Source: Flavobacteriales bacterium
GTDB taxonomy: Bacteria; Bacteroidota; Bacteroidia; NS11-12g; UBA955
Direction of reading: 5' to 3'
Length of the DNA: 6,243 bases
Assembly (NCBI GenBank): GCA_947450405.1
Contig: CANFVI010000099.1
Location: forward strand, 1 to 6,243
Each line of letters begins with the position of its first letter. The first letter of the stretch is position 1. A model generated the notes under the pieces. The model was given only the letters and a program-made list of their open reading frames with translations. It was not told where the DNA came from and did not search any database. The translations under genes were made by a program, and so were the position numbers. This document shows, piece after piece, positions 1 through 6,239 of the stretch.

Positions 1-129
1 GGTTCCAACATTCGGCTCAATAGTGCAGAATGGAAAATTAGCTGATTGCGCTTTAGCGCTAGAAACTGCGTTAAAAAGGGTTGATTTACCTACGTTTGGC
101 AAACCTACGATTCCACATTGTAAAGACAT
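1..129 (-). CDS. ychF: YchF/OLA1-family ATPase, N-terminal fragment (cut by window edge)
   Basis: The first 43 codons are visible, starting at ATG 129-127; the rest lies beyond the left edge. The translation begins MSLQCGIVGLPNVGKSTLFN, with the P-loop (G1) GLPNVGKST at residues 9-17, followed by NFPFCTIEPN at residues 31-40, a switch-region signature typical of YchF. Family knowledge: YchF (bacterial counterpart of OLA1) belongs to the Obg-related TRAFAC GTPases but prefers ATP, binds ribosomes, and affects translation and oxidative stress responses. The residues that set nucleotide preference and the C-terminal TGS domain are outside the window. The start lies 12 bp after the glmM stop on the same strand with no promoter-like box between them, so co-transcription is inferred. 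The gap (CTTTGTAGCCAA) has no Shine-Dalgarno sequence, as is usual in Bacteroidota. Confidence 0.93.
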   Translation of the reverse strand, partial: MSLQCGIVGLPNVGKSTLFNAVSSAKAQSANFPFCTIEPNVGT

Positions 130-141
130 TTGGCTACAAAG

Positions 142-1521
142 TTACTCTATTAAATCACCAATATCTTGTAAAATTTTCTTGGTAAGGTTTTCAGCGGTTG
201 TTAAACTCGCACTTTCGGCATAAATACGAATGATTGGCTCGGTATTGCTTTTACGTAAATGAACCCAATCTCCATCAAAATCAATTTTAACACCATCAAT
301 TGTATTGATAGGTTGTTTTTTGTATTTGTCGCAAATTTTTTCTAAAATCAAATCCACATTTGTACCCTCTTGAAGTTCAGCCTTGTTTTTAGACATCATG
401 TAAGTTGGATACAAAGCACGCAAACCAGAGGTTGTCATGTTGGACTCTGCTAAATGAGTTAGGAATAATGCAATTCCTACCAACGCATCGCGGCCATAAT
501 GTAGTTCTGGCAAAATAATTCCGCCGTTACCTTCTCCCCCAATAATTGCGTTGTTTGCTTTCATGCATTCAACAACATTCACTTCACCAACTGCACTTGC
601 AAAATATTTTTGACCTGCTTTTTCAGTAAGTTCTTTCAAAGAACGGGTACTTGATAAATTACTAACCGTTGCACCGGGAGTATGTTTTAAAACGTAATCT
701 GCACAAGCCACCAAGGTATATTCTTCACCAAACATTTCGCCATCATCAGAAATGAATGCCAAACGATCTACATCTGGATCAACTACAATTCCCAATTGGC
801 ATTTGTCGGCTTTCACCACAGAAGAAATTTCTCCCAAGTGCTCAGCCAAGGGTTCTGGATTGTGTGCGAAATGACCGGTAGGCTCTCCGTTTATCATTAC
901 AATATCCGAAACACCTAAAGCATTAAGCAATCGGGGAATGGCAATTCCACCAACACTGTTTACCACATCAACCGCAATTTTGTAGTTTTTTGCTTTGATA
1001 AGTTCAGCATTAACCAAATTCAGCTCAAGGATTTTTTGAATATGATAATCTAAATAATCTGTTTTTGTTATTTTACCTAAATGATCAACGCTTGCAAAAG
1101 TAAATTCGCCTTTTTCAGCAATTTCTAAAATAGCTTCACCATCGGCACCGCTAATAAATTCACCTTTTTCGTTGAGTAATTTAAGTGCATTCCATTGTTT
1201 AGGATTGTGACTTGCAGTGATAATAATACCGCCGGCTGCATTTTCAGCAACTACTGCCATTTCAACCGTAGGAGTTGTTGCCAATTCTAAATCAACAACA
1301 TTGATTCCCAATCCAATTAGTGTATTCACAATCAAATCTTGAACCATAGGACCGCTAATTCTAGCATCTCTACCTACAACTATTTTCTTATTGTTTGATT
1401 TCTGAGAAATCCATGTACCATAAGAAGATGCGAACTTCACAATATCTATAGGGGTAAGATTATCTGATGGAGCGCCGCCAATTGTACCTCTGATACCTGA
1501 AATTGATTTGATTAATGTCAT
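142..1521 (-). CDS. glmM: Phosphoglucosamine mutase (GlmM-type alpha-D-phosphohexomutase)
   Basis: This 459-residue cytoplasmic enzyme is full length for the phosphohexomutase superfamily. Family knowledge: GlmM converts glucosamine-6-phosphate to glucosamine-1-phosphate on the way to UDP-GlcNAc for peptidoglycan and surface glycans. Four active-site signatures are visible in order: the phosphoserine loop TASHNP at 102-107 (Ser104 is the expected phosphorylated residue), the metal-binding loop DPDVDR at 248-253, the sugar-binding loop GGEGNGG at 328-334, and the C-terminal phosphate-binding loop RKSNTEP at 423-429. The sugar loop differs from the GGEQSGH of proteobacterial GlmM, so glucosamine specificity is inferred; mannose- or glucose-phosphate mutase activity remains possible. 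The start MTLIKSISGIRGT fits the family N-terminus and lies just downstream of a TAnnTTTG box. The gene probably heads an operon with ychF. Confidence 0.88.
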   Translation of the reverse strand: MTLIKSISGIRGTIGGAPSDNLTPIDIVKFASSYGTWISQKSNNKKIVVGRDARISGPMVQDLIVNTLIGLGINVVDLELATTPTVEMAVVAENAAGGIIITASHNPKQWNALKLLNEKGEFISGADGEAILEIAEKGEFTFASVDHLGKITKTDYLDYHIQKILELNLVNAELIKAKNYKIAVDVVNSVGGIAIPRLLNALGVSDIVMINGEPTGHFAHNPEPLAEHLGEISSVVKADKCQLGIVVDPDVDRLAFISDDGEMFGEEYTLVACADYVLKHTPGATVSNLSSTRSLKELTEKAGQKYFASAVGEVNVVECMKANNAIIGGEGNGGIILPELHYGRDALVGIALFLTHLAESNMTTSGLRALYPTYMMSKNKAELQEGTNVDLILEKICDKYKKQPINTIDGVKIDFDGDWVHLRKSNTEPIIRIYAESASLTTAENLTKKILQDIGDLIE

Positions 1522-1534
1522 AATTTTTGGGGTG

Positions 1535-1542
1535 CAAAAATA
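1535..1542 (-). promoter_or_regulatory. Bacteroidota-type -7 promoter element for glmM
   Basis: Read on the minus strand this is TATTTTTG, an exact match to TAnnTTTG, followed by CACCCC. The end of the box is 13 nt before the glmM ATG, so transcription would start about 8-10 nt ahead of the start codon. No convincing TTTG-like -33 element sits at the usual 17-20 bp spacing; the nearest TTGC is about 25 bp upstream. The call rests on the -7 match and its position. Confidence 0.6.
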
Positions 1543-1673
1543 GATAAAAAAGACTAGATTTTATTCGCAATTTGCTAATTTTTTTATAACAATACCTAAT
1601 TTTCTCTTAAGTGAATGGTTTTAAAGAAATCACAACTTTGAGCTTTAAATTAAAGGGATTACGTGAAATTTAT

Positions 1674-1681
1674 TACCTTTG
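1674..1681 (+). promoter_or_regulatory. Bacteroidota-type -7 promoter element for the formimidoyltransferase gene
   Basis: The sequence TACCTTTG matches TAnnTTTG exactly and ends only 4 bp before the ATG at 1686. With usual -7 geometry the transcript would begin at or next to the start codon, giving a leaderless or nearly leaderless mRNA. The start codon itself is firm because MQKIVECVPNFSEG is the expected family N-terminus. No good -33 element is seen; the only TTTG upstream (1637-1640) is 33 bp away, too far. A 13-bp inverted repeat lies at 1643-1655. Confidence 0.55.
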
Positions 1682-1685
1682 TTAA

Positions 1686-3380
1686 ATGCAAAAAATTGTT
1701 GAATGTGTTCCTAATTTTAGTGAAGGAAAAAATTTACAAATTATTAAACAAATTACCGATGCCATTGAAAGTGTTGAAGGTGTGCAATTGTTGGATGTAG
1801 ATCCAGGGAAAGCAACCAACAGAACTGTGGTAACTATTGTAGGAGAAGTTGATTTGGTTGTTGAAGCCGCTTTTAGAGGCATCCAAATGGCCTCAACTTT
1901 AATTGATATGCGCAATCATTCAGGTGAACACCCAAGAATGGGTGCTACCGATGTTTGTCCACTTATTCCAATCTCAGGGATATCAATGGAAGAAACAGCA
2001 AAATATGCACAACAATTGGCTAAACGTGTAGCAACCGAATTGTCAATTCCAACCTATTTATATGAAGACGCTCAACCTAACAAAAGCCGCTCAAATTTGA
2101 GTGTGATTCGCGCTGGAGAATATGAAGGTTTCTTCGAGAAAATCAAAGATCCCATTTGGGCTCCCGATTTTGGTAAAGCAGAAATGAATGCAACAGCAGG
2201 TGCAACTGTTATTGGTGCCCGCGATTTCCTAATTGCATTCAATATCAACCTAAATACAAAAAGTACCCGCGTTGCTAACCGCATTGCATTTGATGTGAGA
2301 GAAGCAGGAAGGGTAAAACGTGAAGGGAATCCTATTTCAGGAAAAATTGTGAAAGATGAAAACGGAGAAGATGTGCGTATTCCAGGTAAATTAAAATCAG
2401 TGAAAGCAATTGGTTGGTTTATTGAAGAATACAACATCGCCCAAATTAGCATGAACCTAACAAACTACCATGTTACTCCCCTTCATATTGCCTTCGAAGA
2501 AACAAGAAAAAGTGCCGATGAACGCGGTGTGCGAGTTACAGGTAGCGAATTGGTAGGACTTATTCCGCTGCAGTCAATGCTCGATGCTGGAAAATACTTC
2601 CTTGAAAAACAAGGATTGAGTTCAGGTGTAAGCGAAGCAGAATTGGTAGATATTGCCATCAAGTCTTTGGGACTAAGTGAAATTTCACACTTCGATCCCA
2701 AAAAGAAAATCATAGAATATATCCTTCAAGATCCTAAAAAATCAAAGTTGGTTTCTATGACTGTAAAAGGATTTGCCGATGAAACCGCTTCTGATAGTCC
2801 CGCTCCAGGTGGAGGAAGTATTGCTGCGCTTTCTGGTGCTTTGGGCGCTTCATTGGGAACAATGGTTGCAAACTTAAGTGCTTCTAAAAGAGGTTGGGAA
2901 GACAGGGTTGGTGAATTTTCTCCTTGGGCCGAAAAAGGACAAAAACTAAAAGATGAATTGTTGTTTTTGGTAGATGAAGATACCCGTGCATTTGATGGCA
3001 TTATGGCTGCTTTTGGTTTGCCAAAAGACAATGCAGAACAAGTTGCTGCGCGTAAACAAGCCATTGAAGATGCAAGCAAATATGCCACTGAAATTCCTTT
3101 CAAAACCATGCAAGCTGCATTTAACTGTATTCCTTTGTTGAAGGAAATGGCTACCAATGGAAATCAGAACTCATTGAGCGATGTAGGTGTTGGTGCAATT
3201 TGTATCAAAACCGCAGTTAGAGGTGCTTGGTTAAATGTTTTAATCAACGCAAAAGGACTTACCGATAAAGTTTGGGCAAAAAATATTGTTGAACAAGCAA
3301 GAACATTGCTTGCTGAAAATCATACGTTGTGCGATGAGATTGTGAAGGGAATAGAAGAAAGATTAGACGGGTTAGACTGA
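1686..3380 (+). CDS. ftcD: Bifunctional glutamate formimidoyltransferase / formimidoyl-THF cyclodeaminase
   Basis: This 564-residue protein fuses two enzymes in the same order as mammalian FTCD. Family knowledge: the N-terminal part moves the formimino group from N-formimino-L-glutamate to tetrahydrofolate, and the C-terminal part deaminates the product to 5,10-methenyl-THF, linking histidine breakdown to the one-carbon pool. Residues 1 to about 180 are the transferase N-terminal subdomain, starting MQKIVECVPNFSEG, with GEHPRMGATDVCP at 80-92; His82 aligns with the catalytic His82 of the porcine enzyme. GARDFLIAFNINLN at 177-190 begins the second transferase subdomain. The cyclodeaminase part begins near 355, with SPAPGGGS at 371-378 and VDEDTRAF at 429-436, where the catalytic Asp is expected. 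Both halves look intact. No other histidine utilisation gene is in the window. The last six codons (RLDGLD) and the TGA stop lie inside a 9-bp tandem repeat. Confidence 0.94.
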   Translation: MQKIVECVPNFSEGKNLQIIKQITDAIESVEGVQLLDVDPGKATNRTVVTIVGEVDLVVEAAFRGIQMASTLIDMRNHSGEHPRMGATDVCPLIPISGISMEETAKYAQQLAKRVATELSIPTYLYEDAQPNKSRSNLSVIRAGEYEGFFEKIKDPIWAPDFGKAEMNATAGATVIGARDFLIAFNINLNTKSTRVANRIAFDVREAGRVKREGNPISGKIVKDENGEDVRIPGKLKSVKAIGWFIEEYNIAQISMNLTNYHVTPLHIAFEETRKSADERGVRVTGSELVGLIPLQSMLDAGKYFLEKQGLSSGVSEAELVDIAIKSLGLSEISHFDPKKKIIEYILQDPKKSKLVSMTVKGFADETASDSPAPGGGSIAALSGALGASLGTMVANLSASKRGWEDRVGEFSPWAEKGQKLKDELLFLVDEDTRAFDGIMAAFGLPKDNAEQVAARKQAIEDASKYATEIPFKTMQAAFNCIPLLKEMATNGNQNSLSDVGVGAICIKTAVRGAWLNVLINAKGLTDKVWAKNIVEQARTLLAENHTLCDEIVKGIEERLDGLD

Positions 3381-3395
3381 TTAGACAGATTAGAC
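3360..3395 (+). repeat. 9-bp tandem repeat, four copies, spanning the ftcD stop codon
   Basis: Four consecutive 9-bp units occupy 3360-3368, 3369-3377, 3378-3386 and 3387-3395: AGATTAGAC, GGGTTAGAC, TGATTAGAC and AGATTAGAC, with a partial AGAT after them. The TTAGAC core is identical in every unit; only the first and third bases vary. The units are in phase with the ftcD codons, so the first two encode RLD and GLD and the third begins with the TGA stop. A lone TTAGAC recurs at 3422-3427. Confidence 0.9.
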
Positions 3396-3401
3396 AGATA
3401 A

Positions 3402-3419
3402 TTATAAGGATTTATAAGG
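3402..3419 (+). repeat. Short 10-bp direct repeat, two copies
   Basis: TTATAAGG occurs at 3402-3409 and again at 3412-3419 with a 10-bp period, between the 9-bp and 14-bp tandem repeats. With only two short copies it could be chance on its own; it is listed because it continues the repetitive character of the intergenic block. Confidence 0.5.
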
Positions 3420-3443
3420 GTTTAGACTTTAAAATTAAACTGT

Positions 3444-3485
3444 GAAGCGTAAACAGCGGAGCATAAACAGCGAAGCGTAAACAAC
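3444..3485 (+). repeat. 14-bp tandem repeat, three copies, abutting a start codon
   Basis: Three units lie end to end: GAAGCGTAAACAGC (3444-3457), GGAGCATAAACAGC (3458-3471) and GAAGCGTAAACAAC (3472-3485). Unit 2 differs from unit 1 at two positions and unit 3 at one. A decayed fourth unit may precede them at 3430-3443, matching 8 of 14 positions and keeping TAAAC in register (3436, 3450, 3464, 3478). The array ends 1 bp before the ATG at 3487, so it forms the translation initiation region of the secreted-protein gene. No TAnnTTTG box or Shine-Dalgarno sequence is seen in or near it. Confidence 0.9.
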
Positions 3486-3486
3486 A

Positions 3487-4437
3487 ATGAAAAAACTCCT
3501 GCTCATATTGACACTTTTTGCGACTTCAACTTCTGAAGGTCAGTTTGCTCCAGCGGCGGGGAAAGCAGGAAGCACGGCCGTAAAAGCCGATAGTGCTTGC
3601 TTTGTTAATTGGGCTATCGATTGCACCGTCAAAAGAGGTATGGCACAAATCAATTTACAAGATTCTGGTTATGCTTCCGTAGGAACAGCAAACGCAGCAA
3701 TCGGTCAAGCGATGAAAAATGGAGTGGTCAGTTTGGGCGATGGTGGTTCTGCTGTACTCACTTTTGATCCACCCATTGAAGATCAGGAGGGTTTCGATTT
3801 TGCAATTTTTGAAAATGCATTCCTCGATACTTTTTTGGAATTTGCCCATGTAGAAGTCAGCAACGATAAAATCCACTGGATAAAATTTCCGTCCGTATCT
3901 CTTACCCCAACTTCAAAACAAGTTGACCCTTTTGGATATACCCACCCTGAAAATATTTCCAATTTGGCAGGAAAATACAAAATGCCCTATGGCGTTCCAT
4001 TCGACCTGTCTGAATTGAAAGATAGTCAATATTACCAAACTACTTTCCAATATGTTAGGATTACCGATGTAGTTGGATCTATCAATCCCTCGTTGGGATC
4101 AAAAGATTCTAAAGGCAACATGATCAACGACCCTTGGCCTACCCCATTTGCGAGTTCTGGATTTGACTTAGATGCTGTAGGTGTAATTCACCAATCTGCA
4201 ACCACCAACAATGTAAATTCTCTTTTTAAAAATCAATTTTGTTTTTACAATAGTCAAACCCATCAATTGGAATTCAATCATTCAATAAATGAAACTGTAT
4301 CTCTTTTCAATGCAAACGCAAGCCTGGTTTTTCAAAAAAATGTTGCTGGCAAAACCATACTAATCCCTAAAAATATCGCTTCTGGATTGTATTTTATTCG
4401 CTGTTCCTTCGGAACTGTGAAATTGATAATTGACTGA
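3487..4437 (+). CDS. Secreted protein of unassigned function with a T9SS type A-like C-terminal sorting tail
   Basis: The product has 316 residues. A signal peptide is clear: MKK, a hydrophobic run to about residue 13, and likely cleavage near GQF at 18-20. The middle (about 30-235) is one domain rich in aromatic and acidic residues, with GFDFAIFENAF at 102-112, HVEVSNDKIHWIKFP at 121-135, NLAGKY at 159-164, VVGSI at 195-199 and NDPWPTPF then GFDLDAVGVI at 214-234. I recognise this pattern from Bacteroidota proteins annotated only as cell surface proteins; no catalytic motif is evident. Residues from about 246 to the end, finishing ASGLYFIRCSFGTVKLIID, resemble a type A sorting domain, which directs proteins through the T9SS to the surface or medium. 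Four cysteines (38, 46, 252, 306) could form disulfides. Some relatives may lie in cobalamin uptake loci; that is a weak recollection, not seen here. Confidence 0.85.
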   Translation: MKKLLLILTLFATSTSEGQFAPAAGKAGSTAVKADSACFVNWAIDCTVKRGMAQINLQDSGYASVGTANAAIGQAMKNGVVSLGDGGSAVLTFDPPIEDQEGFDFAIFENAFLDTFLEFAHVEVSNDKIHWIKFPSVSLTPTSKQVDPFGYTHPENISNLAGKYKMPYGVPFDLSELKDSQYYQTTFQYVRITDVVGSINPSLGSKDSKGNMINDPWPTPFASSGFDLDAVGVIHQSATTNNVNSLFKNQFCFYNSQTHQLEFNHSINETVSLFNANASLVFQKNVAGKTILIPKNIASGLYFIRCSFGTVKLIID

Positions 4438-4438
4438 T

Positions 4439-5560
4439 TTATTTCAATAAACCCACCATATCTACGGTGCGCAAAAATGAACCACTCACGTTATTTGTGA
4501 GGGCTACAAAACACTTATTTTCGTCGAGGCAAGACCAAAAGTAGGTTCTAAAACCTTTCCACCAACCATTGTGAAAGGCCCATCTTTTTCCATCAATCCA
4601 TTTGATTCTCCAACCCATGGCATAATATCCATCGGCACTCGCAACCGCAGTTGGTGTCCACATTTCTTGTTTGGTATAACTGTGCAGAATGTAGGAACTA
4701 CGTAAAGCCCGATCTAACAGAAACATTTCAAAAACACTGGAATACACCCCTTTGTCGCCGGTGGTTCCATTGAACATATTATCGTCAAACATACTCCAAT
4801 TGTCGTATCCTTGCACGGGATAATCTTGAAGTGGAATACTATCGAAATTACAAATATGGGTAAATTTCATATCGGCCACTTTGCAAATGTTATTTTTAAC
4901 AAATGACCTAAAATCTTGCTTGCTGGTTCTCTCAACTATCAAACTCAACAATGCAAAATTAGAATTGCAATAGTCGTAATTTCCGGGTCTTACAAAGCGT
5001 TTATCGGGTTGTGCATTTAACAAATCAACCACATCCTCATTCACCATATGATTGTTTCCTTCCCTCAAATTAAACCCCTTATAATTGAAATAAAAGTAAT
5101 CTGGAAGTCCAGATGTATGGCTCAATAAATTCCTAAGAGTTAAGTTAGTTCGTTTGAATTCAGGAATGTACCAATGTACACTGTCGTCTATATTCAAATA
5201 CCCATCCTGGTGAAGCATCATCACCGAAATTCCGGTAAAAACTTTCGACACAGAAGCAAGTTGAAATACTTCATCGGGGTAAACAGAATCTTTGGTGCCC
5301 CACAACCTAAATCCGCGAGACCCATAAATGATACTATCATTTTTGAACATCAAAAACGACCCATTAAAGTTCCCAATCCTATTAAATTTGTCAAAAAACT
5401 TATTGATTTTCCGGGCAGTGGTATCAGAAAATGGCACATACTTTTGCTGAAAAGCAATTTCAGTAGAACTCATTGGCCTGGTATTTTGCGCTATAAGATA
5501 TTGAGGGACAATTATCCCCAATAAAAAAAAGAAGCGGCAATATTTACGAAGCTGTTGCAT
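4439..5560 (-). CDS. Exported serine hydrolase (beta-lactamase class C / penicillin-binding protein-like fold)
   Basis: Numbering uses the ATG at 5560 (373 residues). A signal peptide covers about residues 1-25, with basic residues then a hydrophobic segment ending LIAQ, so the enzyme is exported. The serine beta-lactamase/DD-peptidase triad is present: SVSK at 103-106 (SxxK, nucleophile Ser103), YCN at 197-199 (YxN), and HNG at 330-332 in place of KTG. LLSHTSGLPDY at 145-155 is the usual landmark of this family. Family knowledge: HxG members are often esterases, D-amino-acid peptidases or of unknown substrate, so the substrate is open and antibiotic resistance should not be assumed. The frame extends to a TTG at 5575, but that codon lies inside the promoter-like TATTTTTG box, so the ATG is preferred. 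Its stop is 1 bp from the stop of the convergent gene. Confidence 0.88.
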   Translation of the reverse strand: MQQLRKYCRFFFLLGIIVPQYLIAQNTRPMSSTEIAFQQKYVPFSDTTARKINKFFDKFNRIGNFNGSFLMFKNDSIIYGSRGFRLWGTKDSVYPDEVFQLASVSKVFTGISVMMLHQDGYLNIDDSVHWYIPEFKRTNLTLRNLLSHTSGLPDYFYFNYKGFNLREGNNHMVNEDVVDLLNAQPDKRFVRPGNYDYCNSNFALLSLIVERTSKQDFRSFVKNNICKVADMKFTHICNFDSIPLQDYPVQGYDNWSMFDDNMFNGTTGDKGVYSSVFEMFLLDRALRSSYILHSYTKQEMWTPTAVASADGYYAMGWRIKWIDGKRWAFHNGWWKGFRTYFWSCLDENKCFVALTNNVSGSFLRTVDMVGLLK

Positions 5561-5572
5561 TTTCAACTGCAA

Positions 5573-5580
5573 CAAAAATA
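5573..5580 (-). promoter_or_regulatory. Bacteroidota-type -7 promoter element for the serine hydrolase gene
   Basis: On the minus strand this reads TATTTTTG, an exact TAnnTTTG match ending 12 nt before the ATG at 5560, with a predicted leader of about 8-10 nt. It overlaps the alternative TTG start at 5575 and therefore argues against it. The -33 region is weak. Its presence in the 76-bp gap after queE suggests the hydrolase need not be co-transcribed with queE. Confidence 0.55.
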
Positions 5581-5636
5581 AAGGCTACAAGATTAAAATG
5601 AATTGAAGTTACACACACCTAAAAGGGGCGTATTTT

Positions 5637-6239
5637 TTAAGGAACATTGATGATTTTATGTGTTTGCAGAGAAATTTGCCAATGAGGATTTTCCTTCACA
5701 AAATCAATAATTGCAGGTATCATTTTTTCACGTTTGTCCCACTCCGGCTGGATATACAATTTACAAGATGCGCTACAAAAATGTTCCCATTTGGTTGCCC
5801 ATTCAAAATCTGAATTGTTGAACGCAACAATTTTCAATTCTTGTGCCTTTGGAATTTCAGATTCCAATGGAAATTTGAATTTCTTGGGCGACAAGGTTAT
5901 CCAATCAAAATTTCCTTTTATTTCATAGGCCCCAGAGGTTTCAATATGAACACGAATGCCTTGTTTGTGAAAAAGATCAACAATAGGATTCAAATTATAC
6001 ATTGCGGGTTCGCCACCTGTAATTACAACCACTTTGGCTTTGGTTGCTGCAACCCAAGTACTCATTTGCTGAGCAGAATAAGTTGGGTAGCCTTCAGTAT
6101 TCCAACTTTCTTTAACATCGCACCAAGTGCAACCCACGTCGCAACCTGCCAAACGAATAAAATAAGCTGCTACTCCTGTAAATGCACCTTCCCCTTGAAT
6201 GGTGTAAAAGTGTTCCATTACAGGAAAAACCGACTCCAT
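5637..6239 (-). CDS. queE: 7-carboxy-7-deazaguanine synthase (radical SAM)
   Basis: The product is 200 residues from the ATG at 6239. Family knowledge: QueE rearranges 6-carboxy-5,6,7,8-tetrahydropterin to 7-carboxy-7-deazaguanine, using S-adenosylmethionine, a [4Fe-4S] cluster and Mg2+; this feeds preQ0 and queuosine synthesis for tRNA wobble modification. Visible signatures are the substrate-side segment FYTIQGEG at 11-18, the cluster motif C-x3-C-x2-C with Cys33, Cys37 and Cys40 (GCDVGCTWCD), the SAM-binding TGGEP at 74-78, TLSPKK at 115-120, and the C-terminal LQTHKIINVP. The length is normal for the compact Bacteroidota form. The start is not certain: the codon before the ATG is TTG at the window edge, and the open frame may continue upstream. 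No other queuosine gene is visible. A promoter-like box follows in the gap, so it is probably transcribed separately from the hydrolase. Confidence 0.94.
   Translation of the reverse strand: MESVFPVMEHFYTIQGEGAFTGVAAYFIRLAGCDVGCTWCDVKESWNTEGYPTYSAQQMSTWVAATKAKVVVITGGEPAMYNLNPIVDLFHKQGIRVHIETSGAYEIKGNFDWITLSPKKFKFPLESEIPKAQELKIVAFNNSDFEWATKWEHFCSASCKLYIQPEWDKREKMIPAIIDFVKENPHWQISLQTHKIINVP

Noticed and set aside
2072..3157. Three minus-strand open frames (2072-2452, 2483-2713, 2726-3157) opposite ftcD
   Set aside because: All are antisense to a well-recognised two-domain enzyme, have low-complexity serine- and alanine-rich translations and lack promoter-like boxes; they follow from the codon use of the real gene.
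3444..3485. The 14-bp tandem repeat as a CRISPR array or plasmid-type iteron origin
   Set aside because: Units are directly abutting with no spacers, there are only three, no cas genes or replication initiator gene are present, and the flanks are ordinary chromosomal genes.
4439..4450. TTATT-TC-AATAA inverted repeat at the convergent gene ends as a bidirectional terminator
   Set aside because: The stem is five A/T pairs with a two-base loop, too weak and too tight to form a terminator.
5174..5524. 116-codon plus-strand open frame opposite the serine hydrolase gene
   Set aside because: It lies fully antisense to a gene with a clear catalytic triad and signal peptide; its translation shows no domain, signal peptide or recognisable motif.
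4439..5560. Naming the serine hydrolase an AmpC beta-lactamase or resistance gene
   Set aside because: SxxK and YxN are present but HNG replaces KTG; the fold is shared by many esterases and peptidases, and no resistance context is visible.
5561..5575. TTG start at 5575 giving the serine hydrolase five extra N-terminal residues
   Set aside because: The TTG sits inside the TATTTTTG promoter-like box and would not be in the mRNA; the ATG at 5560 gives a normal signal peptide.
5604..5636. Possible terminator hairpin after queE (ACGCC pairing with GGTGT on the minus strand)
   Set aside because: The stem is only five pairs with a wobble, the loop is seven bases, and no T-run follows it.
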